Source: Paraburkholderia heleia NBRC 101817 (GTDB taxonomy: Bacteria; Pseudomonadota; Gammaproteobacteria; Burkholderiales; Burkholderiaceae). From it: a DNA stretch of 64,000 nt. Positions 61,655 through 64,000 of this stretch are shown in pieces. Within the stretch, counting starts at the first letter, position 1; each line of letters opens with the position of its first letter. The notes under the pieces are model-generated. The model ran no database searches and was not told where the DNA came from. It saw only the letters and a list, made by a program, of their open reading frames with translations. The stretch is taken from contig NZ_BBJH01000010.1 in assembly GCF_000739775.1 (NCBI RefSeq), positions 1 to 64,000 on the forward strand, given 5' to 3'. The translations under genes and the position numbers were made by a program.

Positions 61655-63135
61655 GACGTGTCCTCTATGGTGTTTGCGGGCGCTTAACGAAGAAAGGGCG
61701 ATTGCTGTTTTATCGCTCGGGCGACAAGTGATGTGCGCTGGCGATTTCAGCATGACTGTGAGCCCGGATTGCCGCCTGGAATGTGGCGCGGCAACGGGGC
61801 CCAATTCTAATCGACGCGGGTGGGGCGGCTTCGGGTAGTGTGGTGCGTCGAGGGTGAAGCGCGGCTCGCACATCACTTCGGCTCGAAACTTTGAGGAACT
61901 ACAAAATACGTATTGAAATATACGATTGACGCCGGTGAGGTGAGTTCTAGCTCGTTGACGACCATTCCCGCTGTGTTTCGGGGTCGGAGAGCGGTTGTAC
62001 CCGTGGAACAACTATGAGAATTTGCATTGTTTCCGGTGTGGAACGCCCATTGGATAAGAGTTTCGCCGATTTCTCCGTTTTGAGAGAAATGTTTCACGCC
62101 GGTTTGGCGGTTTTTCTGAAGTGGATTGACGCGACGCGCCGTATATCCTGCTCCGATGCGTCTGTTGTTCTCCTCGTTGAGGTCGCTGTGCGGTTGGCCT
62201 GCTTCCGTGAGTGGCTCAACACCTCCGCGGTATTTCTTCGGTACTGGCTCGCTGATCGCTACGCTTTCTCGTTTTAAGTGGCCGGCGCGCGGGGCGCGCG
62301 TCTTATATTGCTTGCTTCGTCCGCCACGGTGCTGACTACATTTCAGTTAGTTGCATTTATGACGCTTCTTTGCTGAACGAAACGAACCGACTTATTCAGC
62401 CGCGGGGAGGCATACTCCACGGTTGCTTGCCGATTTAGCAACGAATAACCGGACAAGCTCATTGCGGGGAGGCGGCGGTCAGGCGCCTTGGCGCGTCACC
62501 GTGACGAGCGGTATGCCCCCGCCCACCTCCCAGCCCTCGCGAAAACCCGCATCACGTGAGAATTAACGGGCGGCGCTGCTTCGGCTATGCCGTAGGCAAC
62601 CGGTTTGGAATCCCGGGGTAAAACACAAGCGGCGGACACGAGTACATGGTGCAACCCGTGGCCGCCGAGACGTCGACCCAAAGAACGGACGGCGCTCGGT
62701 CACTGATTGGACATGAACACAAGGCGTGAGAGTTCATTCTGACGCGTGGACGGGAGCGCTCATCGTCGATGATGGTATTTGAGGGCAAATCAAGGTCGGC
62801 GAAGTTGGAGTGTCGTGGCTAAGTGGACGGCTCGCCGTGCCGACCCGTCAGGGGTCATGCCTGGAATTGGCGCATTATCGCAGTGGGTCCATATGGCGCC
62901 CCTCAATGACAAGCCACATAGTTGTTGCCGGCGCATCGTGCGATGCAGCTCAATGCGATGGCCGTCGCCTATTGGCGACAACACTTGTTCTTCAGGAGGG
63001 GATGCGGAACATGGCGCCTATCCAGTTCATCAGATCGGGCTGGATCTCGGCCAGGACAGCTAAGACATCCTCGCCTTCAGCGGGCCAACAGGTACTCCGG
63101 ATTGGAAGCCGCGAAGCGTTGAGGTACGTCGGTGA
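61655..63135. other. Gene-free region before the palindrome array
   Basis: 1.5 kb without any gene I can support on either strand. Several frames of 60-90 codons exist, for example from ATG 62014, but none has a good ribosome site or a known family. GCGGGGAGGC occurs near 62402 and again near 62465. CGTCACCGTGACG at 62494-62506 is a dyad with one central base. GGCGCGCGGGGCGCGCG near 62281 can form a strong hairpin. Together with the array at 63136, this gives 2.3 kb of probably non-coding, structured DNA. Confidence 0.6.
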
Positions 63136-63989
63136 TGTGTCGAGTCGACACACAGGTTCGCAGATGGGGCACATGCGCTGTGACGACGCTGACTGCAGCC
63201 GGGGCGGCGGCCGGCGCCAGGGACATCTGCGCGAGCGGTTCGCCTTTTCACACGTGGGCGCACCGGGCGCTTCCTCACGAACCGCGTGAGCTACCAATGT
63301 GGCTTGCCTCAGATCACGTTGACCCGTAGCCACTACTGCGGAGAGCCGGTGACCGTGTGTCGACTCGACACACCGCCTCAGCCGACAAATCAGCAGTCGA
63401 GAAATGGAATGTGGCCTGGCAAACCGCACGATGTGCGCAGCCAGAGAGAAGGACTTATGCCTTGTTCTCGTCCTGCCAGGGATTGGGCGTGTCCTGGATC
63501 GCAATCCCCTCAGGCAACGACGAAGAGGAAGCGGTGACCGTGTGTCGACTCGACACACGGCTCGAACGAACAAGCAACGGATCGTCCCCTCGCACACGGG
63601 GCGATTAAGGCACGGGGGAGATGCCTCATCCTCATGAGTGTTGTCATGCGTCCCATGGGTTTGCAGCCTCTGCCCGCGTGTGTCGACTCGACACAGCGCC
63701 CAACCCCAAGCAAATAAATTCGGGGGCCGCCGCACCCTTTTTTCGAGTACGCCGCACACCGACCGCAACCGCTCGACGCTGGACGAGTAGTCGATGCCGC
63801 CATCCCCTTCGTCTTTCGGCTAGCGTGATCGGTCGTGTGTCGACTCGACACACGAGGCAGGTCGACGACTCCTGACACCTGGAAACGCTCGTTCCCACGA
63901 CCCCGCCTCGCGCGTCGCCCCGCCCGCGGCATTGTCACAATGCCCGCGTTCCCCTGCGATTGACCTTAACTGTGTGTCAACTCGACACA
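63136..63989. repeat. Array of six 17-bp palindromes, TGTGTCGA-C-TCGACACA
   Basis: Copies of TGTGTCGACTCGACACA lie at 63136-63152 (inverted, central G), 63356-63372, 63541-63557, 63679-63695, 63836-63852 and 63973-63989. The last has one changed base (TGTGTCAA). Most extend to GTGTGTCGACTCGACACAC, and several are preceded by GACCG or GTCG. Centre-to-centre distances are 220, 185, 138, 157 and 137 bp. The DNA between them is not repeated. The array may go on beyond the window end. Perfect dyad symmetry points to a dimeric protein such as ParB, a KorB-like repressor or a replication initiator. It is not CRISPR. Confidence 0.85.
63928..63944. repeat. Second 17-bp palindrome with central C inside the array
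   Basis: GGCATTGTCACAATGCC has 8-bp arms and one central C, the same geometry as the six-copy palindrome but a different sequence. It lies between copies five and six. Only one copy is seen in the window. Confidence 0.5.
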
Positions 63990-64000
63990 CAACCCGAGCC

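Noticed and set aside
62014..62277. 87-codon frame as a gene
   Set aside because: No ribosome site, no recognisable family, and it lies in a tract with several equally long frames on both strands.
62552..62559. TCACGTGA as a chromosomal parS site
   Set aside because: Only the 8-bp core matches; the flanking TTTC/GAAA arms of the common bacterial parS are absent.
62992..63938. Reading frames with a recurring CRVDT or STRH motif across the right end
   Set aside because: The repeated motif is only the translation of the palindromic DNA repeat in different frames; the rest of each frame has no protein-like pattern.
63136..63989. CRISPR array
   Set aside because: Repeats are short palindromes of 17 bp with irregular 120-200 bp gaps, and one copy is inverted. 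No cas genes are present.

Overview
The window looks like part of a secondary replicon (second chromosome or megaplasmid) of a Burkholderiaceae bacterium, most likely Paraburkholderia, Caballeronia or Burkholderia. The signs are high GC, a PenA-like class A beta-lactamase divergent from a LysR regulator, a DUF4148 protein, H-NS proteins with Ala/Lys-rich tails, and about ten LysR genes in 64 kb. There are no core housekeeping operons. Species assignment is inference.

Region A (1-23.4 kb) is visibly less GC-rich than the rest and is an accessory redox/detoxification region. It opens with a partial IS5-type transposase inserted into an ArgP-like LysR gene. Next comes an azoR / yceI / yceI / cytochrome b561 cluster, then LysR regulators, SDRs, MDR oxidoreductases, hydrolases, an Old Yellow Enzyme, a MOSC protein and an MFS exporter. 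From 7.8 to 11.8 kb almost every gene is broken by loss of its middle or 5' part: two LysR genes, an SDR, a quinone oxidoreductase and a pirin. The region ends with a DUF3800 fragment and a decayed P4-type integrase next to tRNA-Ala(GGC), so it reads as an old genomic island. A TetR regulator with two matching operators controls a divergent hydrolase fused to a cysteine-less AhpD-like domain.

Region B (23.4-61.7 kb) is GC-rich and mostly intact. In order it holds tRNA-Ala, tRNA-Leu, a TonB-dependent siderophore receptor behind a Fur box, a LysR/aldehyde dehydrogenase pair, and the beta-lactamase/LysR pair. A hexuronate module follows: an LgoD-like dehydrogenase, ManD, an UxuR-like GntR regulator, UxuB and an ExuT-like transporter, with twin TACCATGGTA operators in the divergent promoter. 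Then come MDR/ABM genes, a DUF1989 protein, PRC-barrel and Fur-family proteins, an orphan polysaccharide pyruvyl transferase, RhlE, an orphan type-2 ArgC with a divergent LysR, DUF4148, a methyltransferase, LivK, a membrane GGDEF protein, an MFS permease, TauE/SafE, H-NS, and the YhaO-YhaN nuclease/ATPase pair.

Region C (61.7-64 kb) contains no gene I can support. Its last 850 bases carry six copies of a 17-bp palindrome (arms TGTGTCGA/TCGACACA around one central base), spaced 137-220 bp apart and probably continuing past the window edge. This is the best candidate for an undescribed functional element: a centromere-like, replication-control or large operator array.
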